Origin: Arthrobacter sp. GMC3
GTDB taxonomy: Bacteria > Actinomycetota > Actinomycetes > Actinomycetales > Micrococcaceae
Direction of reading: 5' to 3'
Length of the DNA stretch: 64,000 nucleotides
NCBI RefSeq assembly: GCF_002929305.1
Contig: NZ_PJIO01000001.1
Location: 124,001-188,000, forward strand
Each line of letters opens with the position of its first letter. The first letter of the stretch is position 1. This document shows, piece by piece, positions 26,108 to 36,900 of the stretch. The position numbers were made by a program, and so were the translations under genes. The notes below the pieces were generated by a model. It made no database searches. It worked only from the letters and a program-made list of their open reading frames with translations, and was not told the origin of the DNA.

Positions 26108-28102
26108 ATGTCCAAAAGCATGTTCGAGGTCTACTTGAACGAGGTGACGGACGAAGGACTCCGTGCAAGGCTAAAAGCCGAGTTTGAGCGCACCACCAAG
26201 AAATTCGGCCTGGTCTTTGAACGACACTCTCCCGAAGGCATCCGGATGCCGCAGTCGCCAGTCCGCCGCGGCCGCACGGTGGTGCGCGAAGCAGATGGTT
26301 CGTTCCACAAGGTGCGGGCTATAGATGGTGACCACCTGACCCTGGTCGATGAGAATGGCGACGTCACCGAAGAACAGCTCAAGAACGTCACGGCTGCCAG
26401 GCAGTTCGGCGAAGTGGTCTTTCCCGGGCTGAAGTCAGTGGGCACAGCGCGCACCGGCGGCCCCGAGGATGCAGCTCATGTGGTGATCAACGGCGAGAAC
26501 TTCCATGCCTTGGAGATGCTCGGCTACACGCACCGCGAATCCGTGGACCTGATCTACATTGACCCGCCCTACAACACGGGCAATAAGACCTGGCAATACA
26601 ACGACCACTACGTCGCTGAGCAGGATAGCTTCAAGCATTCAAAATGGCTGAGCTTCATGGAACGCCGGCTGAGTCTGGCCAAGGAACTGCTCAAGCCAAC
26701 AGGGGTGATCGTCGTGGCCATCGGCGACGAAGAGCATCACCGGCTGCGGATGCTCATGGACGAAGTCTTTGGGCCCAACAACTTCATCTCAGATGTCGTG
26801 TGGCAGGGCGGTCGTAAGAACGACTCGCGTTATGTCTCCAACGGCGCCGACTATATGTTGATCTATGCGAACTCTGAAGCAGCTTTGGCTGGTACCGGAG
26901 TCCGTTGGCGCGAGAAGAAGTCGGGCGTGGACGAGGCTCTGGCCAAGGCCGCGGAAATTTGGGGTCGCTGCAAAGGTGACGCTGAATCTGCCAATGCGGA
27001 ATGGAAGGTCTGGTTGAAGGGGCAGAAAAGTGTAGGCGCTTCCACTGATGCCGTTAACCGATATGACCGCCTCGAGTCACATACAGGGCGACCGATTCAT
27101 ACCTATGGCGATCTGACGTGGCCTGGTGGGGGCGGCGGAGCCTACGAGGTAAAGCATCCAGTTACTCAGAAGCCTGTCAAGATGCCTGTGCGGGGATGGC
27201 TCTACAAGGACCCGGCACGTATGCAGGAAGAAATCGAAAAGGGTCGCGTCTTTTTTGGTGCAGATGAGTCAATGATCCCTCGGGGCATTCGATTTTTGGA
27301 TGAACTGGACAGCCAGGTTGTGATGTCGGTCTTCTCCTATGACAGGAAGGCCACCAACGGGTATCTGCGGGAAATTTTTGGAGACAAACGTTTCCCCAAT
27401 CCCAAGGACCTCAATGTCATCATGCGCTGGCTCAGGTTGGCAGCTCCCAAGGACGCGGTCATCTTAGACTTCTTCGGCGGCTCCGGGACCACGGCCGAGG
27501 CTGTCATCCGCCTGAACAATGAAGACCAGGGCACGCGGCAGTGCATCTTGGTGACCAACAATGAGCTCTCCGCCAAGGACGACGCTGCGTTGCGCAATGC
27601 CGGCCACGAACCGGGATCAGCCGAGTACGAAGCAAAGGGTGTCTTCCACAACGTCACCAAGCCGCGTATCGAGACAGTGGTCACCGGTGTCCGCCAAGAC
27701 GGCACGGCCTATTCTGAGGGCCTGCCAGCCAACGTGGAGTTCCTGGACCTGGCCTACCTCGAAGAAGGCCGCGTCCATGCCGGTCTGGAATATGAACAGC
27801 TGGCTGCGCTGTTCTGGCTGAAGTCGGGCGCCCTCGGCTCTCCGCTGCACCAAGCCAGCCCCACCCGTGCTTATGAGTGGGACGGGACCTCCTCGATGGC
27901 GGTGCTGTTCGACGCCGGTAAATCAGGCGAGCTGGCTGACATCCTGGCCACCAAGTCCAACAACGTCCGGCGCGTCTTTGTGATCACCGATTCCTCGGAG
28001 CAGGGAGACCTGGCTGTCGAGTCATTCAGTGACGAGTACCTTGTTGAGCCCATCTACGGCTCCTACCTTGACGCCTTCCAGATCAACCGGAGCGATTCGT
28101 GA
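26108..28102 (+). CDS. mod: Type III restriction-modification methyltransferase (Mod)
   Basis: A 664-residue DNA N6-adenine methyltransferase from ATG 26108, five bases after AGGAG. The catalytic motif IV YIDPPYNTGN is near residue 152 and the SAM motif ILDFFGGSGTTAEA near residue 455. This order, with a roughly 280-residue target-recognition region between, is the beta class used by type III Mod subunits. The protein gives sequence specificity to both methylation and restriction. It overlaps res by four bases (GTGA). No phase-variable simple repeats were seen in the gene. Confidence 0.92.
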   Translation: MSKSMFEVYLNEVTDEGLRARLKAEFERTTKKFGLVFERHSPEGIRMPQSPVRRGRTVVREADGSFHKVRAIDGDHLTLVDENGDVTEEQLKNVTAARQFGEVVFPGLKSVGTARTGGPEDAAHVVINGENFHALEMLGYTHRESVDLIYIDPPYNTGNKTWQYNDHYVAEQDSFKHSKWLSFMERRLSLAKELLKPTGVIVVAIGDEEHHRLRMLMDEVFGPNNFISDVVWQGGRKNDSRYVSNGADYMLIYANSEAALAGTGVRWREKKSGVDEALAKAAEIWGRCKGDAESANAEWKVWLKGQKSVGASTDAVNRYDRLESHTGRPIHTYGDLTWPGGGGGAYEVKHPVTQKPVKMPVRGWLYKDPARMQEEIEKGRVFFGADESMIPRGIRFLDELDSQVVMSVFSYDRKATNGYLREIFGDKRFPNPKDLNVIMRWLRLAAPKDAVILDFFGGSGTTAEAVIRLNNEDQGTRQCILVTNNELSAKDDAALRNAGHEPGSAEYEAKGVFHNVTKPRIETVVTGVRQDGTAYSEGLPANVEFLDLAYLEEGRVHAGLEYEQLAALFWLKSGALGSPLHQASPTRAYEWDGTSSMAVLFDAGKSGELADILATKSNNVRRVFVITDSSEQGDLAVESFSDEYLVEPIYGSYLDAFQINRSDS

Positions 28103-30693
28103 AGTTCACCCTTGCCGACTACCAGACTGATGTTGTTGAGGAAACCCTCAACGAACTCGGCATTGCCCTGCAGCGCCTGCGCGCCAACAGCGCACGTAAG
28201 ACAGCCATTGGCATCAGCGCACCCACCGGGGCCGGCAAAACAGTCATCGCTGCTGCCGTGCTGGAGTCTCTGTTCTTCGGTACCGAAGATGCAGCCCCGC
28301 GGCCGGACACCACTATCCTGTGGCTGACGGACGACGCTGAGCTGAACGAGCAGTCCCTGAAGAAGATCCGGACTTCCTCGGACAGGATCACGGCGACCAT
28401 GCTGCGTACCGTGGAAGCCGACTTTGACCAGGCGGAATTCAACCCCGGCCTGATCTACTTCTTGAACGTCCAGAAGCTCGGCACCGGGGCCACCAGGCAC
28501 ATCAAGACCGGCGACAACCGCAGGTACTCCCTCTGGGAGACCATCGGCAACACCATCAAGCAGCGCGGCGGCGACTTCATCATCCTGGTCGATGAAGCCC
28601 ACCGCGGGGCCAGCGACAGGGGCCGGCCGACGATCCTGCGCAGGATACTGGACGGGGCCACCATCGACGTTCCTGGAAACAACGGCACAGCCCGGACGAT
28701 CGTGAACCCGCCGGCGCCGATCGTGATTGGCTTGTCGGCGACGCCCGAGAAATTCGAAACGGCCATGATTGACGCCACGGGAAGGTCGCTGGTTCGAATA
28801 CCAGCCGATGTGCAGAAGGTACGCGCCTCGGGGCTGATCAAGGACCGCATCAATGTCAGCTACGCAGTGGACGACCAGCCCAGCGATGACACATTGATCA
28901 GGCAGGCTGTGGCTGATCTGGATCGCTGCGACAGGCAGTGGGATCAGTGGGCTAGAGCTACTGGCGCCTCGTACCGTCCGTCGCCGTTGCTGGTCATCCA
29001 AGTTCAGGACATGACCACTGATGCAAAGATCGGCGAGATCGTCCAGACCCTGGCTGATGCTTCAGAGGCCTTCGACCATGCTGACTCTGTGGCCCATGCT
29101 TTTGGTGAGCACGCGCCGATCACCACGACGACGTGGTTCAGCGGTGTGGAGATGCCCCGCATCATCCAGTACATTGCCCCGGCGTCCATTTCGCAGTCGG
29201 GAGACATCCGTGCGGTGATTTTCAAGCAGGCGCTGACCACAGGCTGGGACTGCCCCCGCGCCGAAGTGATGGTCTCACTGCGCACAGCCAGGGAGCACAC
29301 ACAGATTGCCCAGCTCATCGGCCGCATGGTGCGCAACCCCTTGGCCAAAAAGATCGAAGAGCCCGAATTCGACGAGCTGAACGCCGTGGACCTCTACCTG
29401 CCGCACTTCAACAAAGACGAAGTCGCTCAGGTGGTGAAGTCCTTCATGGACGCGGCCGACGTCGAAGTGCCGGTACAGATCAACCCGAAGCGCATGACCA
29501 GGAACCCCAATGTCCCTGAGTCTGTCTGGGACGCCATCAGCGCCCTGACACGGGAGCAGAAACCCGTCAGGCGCTTCAGCTCCAACGTGAACCGACTGGT
29601 GCGCCTCGGCGGGCTGCTGGACAACGCCGGCTTCGAGCACCCGGGAGGCTCCTCCTATGTGCAGGAGTCCCGTGACGTTGTGGTGGACACTCTCGCCTCC
29701 GTGTACAGCCAGAACAGGGTGGCCTTGAACACGGTGGCAAAGTCGCTGCTGGAGGTCAGCTTTGCGACGGCCAGCTATGACCAGTACAGCGGCAAAGAAA
29801 CCAGCAATGTCTCCAAGTCAGTAGCGACGAGCCAGAAGAACATGCGCCAGCTGCTGGAGGAAGCCAAGCGCCGACTGCCCGACGCCGCTGCAGCGTGGTA
29901 CAGTACCGCACTGGTGGTTGCCGGTGAGCTGGACTGGGATGAAGTCATTGCCCGGACTGCGGCAGTGGCCCGAGCAACAGAGGCCCGTGAAGCACTGGAG
30001 GCCCAGTGCGGCGCGCGGGTGGAGTCGTGGCGGCGCAGCACAGCCGGCTCAGTGGCACGGCTGAAGCCAACCCAGCGCCAGGACTTTGAAGCCATTTTCG
30101 CCCCCATCGGTTCTGCCCTGTCCAGCCTGTTGGTGATGCCTGAGGCTATTTCTCAGAAGACCGAAGTCATCAACAAGGTCACCGGGGACATCGAGGCGCT
30201 GCCGCTGTACGCCGGGCATCTTTACGCCCTGCCGGAGAGCCAGCAGTTTCCTGACGATTTCACCAGCTGGGAAGAGGACGTCCTCACCGCAGAGCAGGAC
30301 TCTGGCACGCTGCTGGGCTGGTACAGGAACCCCGTCGGCGGCAGCCATGCACTTTCAGTGCACTATCTGGACGCCCAGGTGTCCAAGAACCTCTACCCCG
30401 ACTTCCTGTTCTTCCACGATGACGGCGACGGCGGTGTGGCCACAGACCTAGTGGACCCACACAACCATTCTTACGCCGACACGGCACCGAAATGGGCGGC
30501 TCTGGCCAAGTACGTCCGCGACCATGACGGTGACTTCCGCCGTGCTGCGATCGTCATCAAAGAAACCTCCGGTGCACTGCTGGCTATTCAGCTTTCTGGG
30601 CAGGTTGATGACAGCCTGGAAAAGAAGCTGGCTGCAGCAACCTCTAGGGAAGCCATCGAACAGCTTTTCCGTGAAGTGGGCGGAGCTTACTAG
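28099..30693 (+). CDS. res: Type III restriction enzyme, helicase/nuclease subunit (Res)
   Basis: An 864-residue superfamily 2 helicase from GTG 28099. Motif I APTGAGKTVIAAA is near residue 41, motif II LVDEAHRG near 163, motif III LSATPEKF near 212 and motif VI QLIGRMVRNPL near 403. The C-terminal region has YPDFLFFHD near 766 and TDLVDPHNH near 783, the probable nuclease core, followed by a conserved lysine-containing helix. All motifs look intact, so the system should be active. It is translationally coupled to mod. Confidence 0.9.
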   Translation: MKFTLADYQTDVVEETLNELGIALQRLRANSARKTAIGISAPTGAGKTVIAAAVLESLFFGTEDAAPRPDTTILWLTDDAELNEQSLKKIRTSSDRITATMLRTVEADFDQAEFNPGLIYFLNVQKLGTGATRHIKTGDNRRYSLWETIGNTIKQRGGDFIILVDEAHRGASDRGRPTILRRILDGATIDVPGNNGTARTIVNPPAPIVIGLSATPEKFETAMIDATGRSLVRIPADVQKVRASGLIKDRINVSYAVDDQPSDDTLIRQAVADLDRCDRQWDQWARATGASYRPSPLLVIQVQDMTTDAKIGEIVQTLADASEAFDHADSVAHAFGEHAPITTTTWFSGVEMPRIIQYIAPASISQSGDIRAVIFKQALTTGWDCPRAEVMVSLRTAREHTQIAQLIGRMVRNPLAKKIEEPEFDELNAVDLYLPHFNKDEVAQVVKSFMDAADVEVPVQINPKRMTRNPNVPESVWDAISALTREQKPVRRFSSNVNRLVRLGGLLDNAGFEHPGGSSYVQESRDVVVDTLASVYSQNRVALNTVAKSLLEVSFATASYDQYSGKETSNVSKSVATSQKNMRQLLEEAKRRLPDAAAAWYSTALVVAGELDWDEVIARTAAVARATEAREALEAQCGARVESWRRSTAGSVARLKPTQRQDFEAIFAPIGSALSSLLVMPEAISQKTEVINKVTGDIEALPLYAGHLYALPESQQFPDDFTSWEEDVLTAEQDSGTLLGWYRNPVGGSHALSVHYLDAQVSKNLYPDFLFFHDDGDGGVATDLVDPHNHSYADTAPKWAALAKYVRDHDGDFRRAAIVIKETSGALLAIQLSGQVDDSLEKKLAAATSREAIEQLFREVGGAY

Positions 30694-30770
30694 TTAGGAA
30701 CCATGGCACGTCGGCTAGGACGAGGATGCGTTCAACCTGCAAATTTGAAACTTCCCAGCACGGCGCAAAT

Positions 30771-30798
30771 CCACACCATAATGTCCGTTATGGTGTGG
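30771..30798. other. Perfect 11-bp hairpin after res
   Basis: CCACACCATAA (30771-30781) pairs perfectly with 30788-30798 around TGTCCG. There is no T-run, so it may be a processing or transcription-stalling signal rather than a classic terminator. The 399-bp gap 30694-31092 otherwise holds an AT-rich leader for the secreted-protein operon with TAAAAT near 30983. Confidence 0.5.
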
Positions 30799-31092
30799 GA
30801 CGGTAGCTCATGGACCACGCTGCCAATTGTCCACATGAAGTGCATTGTTTGGAAGGTCCTAGGCATGTCCACCGCCCTTCCAAGAGCACTTGCTCGCACA
30901 CCTTGCAAGTCAAACCGGGACGGGCCCATCTAGTTGTGGGTTGGGTTGTGTTCATATTTCGGTTTTTCTGTTTGTTCCCTAGGTAAAATCTCAGTTCGCG
31001 GGTATGTTTTTCTCAATAAGTCAGGCTATTGGGGGCAGTGCTTACTTTTTCCTTGATAGGGCTGAATCCTTTTCTTGGAAGAGAGCTACCCT

Positions 31093-33945
31093 ATGCGGGC
31101 TTCTGCGGGTCTTTTTGGCCGTTTTCTTGTTCCCCTCCTCTTGAGCCTTGGCCTGATTGTGGGTGCGGGACTGGCACCTGCAGGAGCGACGGCACCGACC
31201 GCTCCCAGCTCCGAAGATTCCACTGCCGCGCCTGACGCGCCGGTGTCTGAGGCGGTGGCGGGGGCCAAGGCGGCTGAGACGGGGCGGGATGTTGTTGTTG
31301 AGGCGGTGACTTCTCCGACGGAGCGGACGGTTGCTCATCCCGACGGGACCTTCACAAAGACCGTCAACACTGAGCCGGTGAGGATGGAAACGGCCACGGG
31401 GTGGCAGGAGATCTCCACCGATCTTGTCACCTCGGTTGAGAATGGTGTGAAGGTGATTCGGCCGGAGATGGTCCCGGTCGGAGTGACTCTGGGGGGTGGA
31501 GGGTCCTCGGTAATGTCGAGTCTGGATGACAAAGCCGGGCATGTCCTGCACCAGTCCTGGCCCTTCGGGAACTTACCGGTCCCGGTGATCAAAGACAACA
31601 CTGCAACGTACCGCTCGGTGCTTCCGGGTGTGGATTTGATCCAGATCGCGCATAAGTCTGGTGTTTCCCAGGTGTTGAAGATCGCGTCCGCTGATGTGGC
31701 GCATGATCCTCGGGTGGTGCGGATGCGGATTTTCCTTGATTCTGCCAACACGACCGTGCATGACACTGGTGCTGGCGGGCTTGAGGCCAGGGGTAAGGAT
31801 TCCGGGGAAACGGAACTGCGCACTGCCGCCGGTCAGTGGTGGGATTCCTCCCAGACAGGGGCCTCGGCCCTGGATTCGGGCGGGCCGGGTCTGACCCGCC
31901 CCTTCACACTTAGTCTCGGCTCTGAGGCAGGGAAGCAGACCCAGGTTTTCGGGATGGGTGAGATTCTTTCCTCACCAGATCTGGTGTTTCCGATCTATGT
32001 TGATCCGGATTGGTCCACTGCACGGGTGTCGTATTTGTATGTGGATTCCGGGTATCCAAATACCTCGTACTGGAACGGCCAATACACCGATACGACCGGT
32101 CATGTCGGCTACCTTCCATCGTCATGGTCAGGGGATGGGATGAACCACATCACCCGCACCTACTACCAATTCAATACGCAACCGGTGGTCGGCAAGGTTA
32201 TTCTTTCGGCAAGGATGAACGTATGGGAGTCCTGGGCATCCTCATGCACACCCACCCCAGTTAAGGCTTGGGTTACCGGCGGCATCAACTCAGGAACCAC
32301 CTGGAACAACCAGCCTGGTCTGCTGGCAAACGTTGATGTGAAAACTGTAGCCATGGGCTACCCGGGCTGCGCGGCCGGGACCGTAGGCTTCGATATGGGG
32401 TCGGCGACCTCATGGTTGTCCGGGTCCTCGCAGTGGGCTGTGGCTCTCACCGCTGGCAATGAATACGATCCGCTCGGGTGGAAGCGCTTCGGCAACGATG
32501 CAACCCTGAGCGTCACCTATAACACGCCACCAAATGCTCCAGGCGTCTGGAGCGTAACCAATGCCCTTTGGACTGGTACCCCCTGGAATTCAGAGTTCGT
32601 GACCCGGATCAACCAGCCGACTTTCGATATTATCGCCGGAGATCCTGACGGTGATGCTGGCGGGGCGATCAAGGTTTACCTCACCGTGCGCAACCTCTCC
32701 GGCACTGCAATGGACTACACCGTTTCACCGTTGTGGACGGCAGGATCTGGCGGGCACGTGATGTGGAAACCTAGCTATTTGCCCGATGGAAAATACTTCC
32801 TAGAAGGACAGACCGCCGATCAACAAAACTCCACGTCGGGGGTGATGCGTTTTGATTTTACGGTGGATACGACGCCGCCTCCGGCTCCGGTTGTTTCTGC
32901 GGTGACGGGGAGTATCAATAATCCCTCGCATACGGATGTGGCGGGTGTGGTGGGGGAGACTCCGTATACGTTTTCGTTGGGGAAGGGTGCTGGTTCTTAT
33001 GATGTGAAGGGTTTTGTGTATGCGGTGACACCGGCGTCCTCAACGCCGACGTATCCGGCGAATCTGGCCTGTGATTCCCGGGTGAAGGAATACGTGGTGG
33101 TCTGTGGTGGTAGTGCCCAGATCACGGTCGCGGCGGTCGCGGAGACGAGCACTGTGACGGTGTGGGCTTTTGATACAGCGATGAATGTCAATACCCAAGT
33201 CCATAGTGCGCCGGTAAGTTTTACCTTCAATGTTCCGGCGAAGCCAGCCATGCTGCCTTCCACGGTTCTGCCGCTGTCGTTGGTCGGTGGTGCAACGGTT
33301 GTGAATATTGAGACCGCGAACGGGACACCTTTATCTAATGGGTGTTCGGGGTCCGTGGATAGCGACGGTACCGATCCTGATGTTCGCCAGGCCCTGCAGC
33401 TCGGTAGTGCCGGTGACTATGCCCGGACCGGCACCGGTGCGGTGGATACCTCGCAAAGCTTTTCGATGGCGGGCTGGTTCTGCTCAACGGCACCGGCTGC
33501 CGGGACAATCCAGTCAGTGGTGACGCAAATGGCCGGTGACGGCTCTCCCGGTGCCGGGTTGCGTCTGGGTGCTGGCGGGTTGGCGGAGTTGGCACAATTC
33601 TCCGGTGCCAATGGTGCGGGGATGGAAAAAGTGAGTGCAGCCGATTCTGTCGGGGCCGGGACCTGGTACTACGTAGCTGCGGTCTCGGATCGGATCAACC
33701 GGCAACTACGCATCACTCTCTCCACCTCTGGTTATGTCCAGACGTGGACGGTAGCGACCAATACAGCCACCCATCTTCCCTCACCGACAACCCAACCGGT
33801 ATTGCTCGGTGCTAGCGGTCCGGGCGGGGTCGGGCAGTTCAAGGGCCAGATCTTCAACCCCATCCTCACAGCAGGTGTCCTGACCGATTTGCAGTTCGTT
33901 CAGGCCAAGGAACAATTCGGCACCGTCATGGGAGTCAAAAAATGA
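31093..33945 (+). CDS. Secreted DNRLRE and LamG-like domain protein
   Basis: A 950-residue exported protein. ATG 31093 follows GGAAGAGAG and begins a signal peptide (FLVPLLLSLGLIVGAG, cleavage likely near AGATA). A Ser/Thr-rich segment is followed by a DNRLRE domain at about residues 299-475 (TYYQFNTQPVVGKVI, WNNQPGLL), a fibronectin-like region (FDFTVDTTPPPAPV) and a LamG-like jellyroll at about 780-935 (SFSMAGWFCS, WYYVAAVSD). Such proteins often precede RHS/WapA-type toxins in Gram-positives and may anchor or display them. The stop overlaps the RHS gene (ATGA). Confidence 0.8.
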   Translation: MRASAGLFGRFLVPLLLSLGLIVGAGLAPAGATAPTAPSSEDSTAAPDAPVSEAVAGAKAAETGRDVVVEAVTSPTERTVAHPDGTFTKTVNTEPVRMETATGWQEISTDLVTSVENGVKVIRPEMVPVGVTLGGGGSSVMSSLDDKAGHVLHQSWPFGNLPVPVIKDNTATYRSVLPGVDLIQIAHKSGVSQVLKIASADVAHDPRVVRMRIFLDSANTTVHDTGAGGLEARGKDSGETELRTAAGQWWDSSQTGASALDSGGPGLTRPFTLSLGSEAGKQTQVFGMGEILSSPDLVFPIYVDPDWSTARVSYLYVDSGYPNTSYWNGQYTDTTGHVGYLPSSWSGDGMNHITRTYYQFNTQPVVGKVILSARMNVWESWASSCTPTPVKAWVTGGINSGTTWNNQPGLLANVDVKTVAMGYPGCAAGTVGFDMGSATSWLSGSSQWAVALTAGNEYDPLGWKRFGNDATLSVTYNTPPNAPGVWSVTNALWTGTPWNSEFVTRINQPTFDIIAGDPDGDAGGAIKVYLTVRNLSGTAMDYTVSPLWTAGSGGHVMWKPSYLPDGKYFLEGQTADQQNSTSGVMRFDFTVDTTPPPAPVVSAVTGSINNPSHTDVAGVVGETPYTFSLGKGAGSYDVKGFVYAVTPASSTPTYPANLACDSRVKEYVVVCGGSAQITVAAVAETSTVTVWAFDTAMNVNTQVHSAPVSFTFNVPAKPAMLPSTVLPLSLVGGATVVNIETANGTPLSNGCSGSVDSDGTDPDVRQALQLGSAGDYARTGTGAVDTSQSFSMAGWFCSTAPAAGTIQSVVTQMAGDGSPGAGLRLGAGGLAELAQFSGANGAGMEKVSAADSVGAGTWYYVAAVSDRINRQLRITLSTSGYVQTWTVATNTATHLPSPTTQPVLLGASGPGGVGQFKGQIFNPILTAGVLTDLQFVQAKEQFGTVMGVKK

Positions 33946-36900
33946 ACCAACAGAATCGACTTGCGCTCTCCGACGGATCACGGAAATCGCCGCGGTGGGA
34001 ACGAGTCCGCACGACCACGATAGCAGTGGCAACTGCGGCATCCCTGGCCGTGACTTCTGCTGGTTTGGTGGCATTGGCCGTCACACCTCAGACTGACATG
34101 AGGTGGGCCAAGGAGCGCCCCGCCCAGATTACCGAAGTACCGGCAGTGCCCTGGACGACTGCAATGCAATCCCCGCGCTCTGCAGGACAATCCCTCGGCG
34201 GTACTGCCGTTGAGAGCAACCCCGTTGGGCAGGCAAATCCGGCCAAGGTTAGGACGGCGTCGCTGAGGAGTATTGTCCCTGCCGGTGGAGGCAAGGGTTC
34301 TGGTGATTTCGCCGCCCTGCCGGGGGTTTCCTCGGGAGAGTGGGGGGTCTCCGGTCAGACGGGCTCTTTCACGTGGAGTTACCCGCTTACGATGAGGGAG
34401 GCACCTGCCGGGGGGACGCCGTCGGTAGCGTTGGCGTATGACTCATCCATGGTGGATGGGTTGACCAGCTCAACGAACAACCAGGCCTCAGTGGTGGGGG
34501 ATGGGTGGTCGCTGGCAGGTGCCGGGACGATCCGACAGAACTTCACCCCGTGCATGGATCAGGGCATCACCGGGTCCTACGACCTATGCGGCGCCCCCGG
34601 TGGGCAGGAACCCACGATTTCGTTTGGCGGCCGGTCCGGGAAGATCATCAAGGACGCCGCCACGGGTGTCTACAAGCTGCAAAATGATGACAACACCAAA
34701 ATTGAATACCTGACCACCACTGGATCCAATGGGACTTTTGACGGCGGATACTGGAAACTCACAGACAGCTCCGGCACTCAGTACTTCTTCGGGAAGAACC
34801 GCCTACCCGGGTGGACTGCGGGTCAGGCCACCACGAACTCAGCTAACACGGTCCCGGTGGGGGCGGCAACCTCCTCGCAACCGTGCTCGGCCGGCAGCTT
34901 CGCTGCGTCCTTGTGTCAGCAGGCCTACGCCTGGAACTTGGACTATGTGGTGGACCTGCACGGGAATTCCCAGGCTTTCTACTACACCCAGGACACGAAC
35001 AACTACTCATCCCAGGCCGGGACAGGTGCCCTGAAGTCGTATGTACGGGCGAGCCGTTTGGCCCGGATCGACTATGGGATGAGGGCGGGTGCCGAGCTTG
35101 GTTCCTCCGCCCCGTTGCGGGTTTCCTTCGCCTATACGGGCCGCTGTACTGGGGTTGATTGTGCCGCTGGAACCGATGTCCCCACCGCTTACACTTGTGC
35201 CGGAACCGGAACGTGTGGGACCTATTCGGCGACGTTCTTCACCGATCAGCGACTGCAGAGTGTTACGACCCAAACCCTGGTCAGCGGCAGCTACCAGAAC
35301 GCTGATGTGTGGACGTTGGCGCATGCGATGCCCAACCCTGGGGATGGGCTGAGCCCGGCGCTGTGGCTTGATTCACTCACTCACCAGGGCGCCAATACGC
35401 TTACCGGTGTCGGTGGAGCGATTAGTGATCCGCCCGTTGTTTTCAAGGGTCAGGCCTTGCAAAACAGGGTATGGGTCCTGGACGGTCTGGCCCAACTGAA
35501 CCGCTACCGGCTCTCCATGATCAAGACCGTTACAGGGGCCACGATCTCGGTGGTCTACATGCCCCAGGAATGTTCACCAACGAACTTGCCGGCTTCCCCG
35601 GAATCGAATACGAAGCGGTGCTTCCCGCAGTGGTGGGCGCCCATGGTTCCACAACCCCAAGCTGCCAGGATGGACTACTTCCACATTTACCCGGTAGCCA
35701 CCGTTGCCACGAGTGCCGGACCGGGGGCGACCGGTAGCACCGACTTGGTCACGAACTACCAGTACCTCGGGTCACCGGGGTGGAAATATGCTGGCCCGAA
35801 ATATGTCGCCGGCAGCGGCGGTTCCCAGATCACCTGGTCGACACTGGCCGGCTGGTCACAAACCAAAACGATCGTTGGCAACGCCGCCGCCGGGGCCAAT
35901 CAAACCACACTGGCCACTTACCTACGCGGCCTGGACGGAACACCATCGAACAAGACCGGGGGAGTAAACGCCACCACGGTCACCGCATCCAACGGAGTCG
36001 TGATCACGGACTCGCCCTGGCTAGCCGGCACTCAGATTGAAACCCAAGCCTTCCTCGGTGACACCACCAACCGGCTCCACACCACCATCACCGTACCCTG
36101 GGCATCGGCACCCACGGCGACCGGCACGGCTGGGACCGGGGCAGCCCAGGCCCGGCACCTGGGAACGGCATCGTCAACGAAGATCCTTACCAGCGGCCAA
36201 AGCATCGGCACCCGCACCATCTCAACAGCGAATTATTTCGATTCCAACGGTCGGATCGTCGGGGTCACCGAATCCCCGGAGACCGGGAGTAGTAACCCGG
36301 CGACTTGCACCACCACGGTCTATGCAGACAACACAGCAGTAAACCTGCTCTCGCTCCCGGCAATCGCGACAACCCGTTCTGGAGCCTGCGCCAGTGACGG
36401 CAGCTCCAACGGGGGCATTATGCGCGACACCAGAAGCCTGTACGACACATCCACCAGCACCACCCCGGGCACCGGTGGCTACACGGCCCCAACCCTCGGC
36501 GATCTCACACGCACAGACACGGCCACTGGCGTCCTTGATGGTAACGTCACGTCGTGGTTGATCGGACCTGACACAAAATATGACGCACTGGGCCGGGTAA
36601 TTTCCGCCACCGATAGCAGCACCGGGACTCCCCGGGTGACGGCAACAAGCTACGCCCCTGCCACCGGCGTGCCCACCACGGCCACCACGACCAACCCACT
36701 GGGCTGGGCCACCAGTATCACCATGGACACCGTCCGCGGCAGCACCCTTAGCAAGGTCGACGTCAACGGCAGCACCACCACGTACCGTTATGACGCCACC
36801 GGACGAGTCACCGGAGTATGGGATCCCATGCGCCCGGCAGCTTCCAACCCGCTGCCAACCCAGGCCACGGCCTACCTGATCCAACAAGGTGCACCATCGT

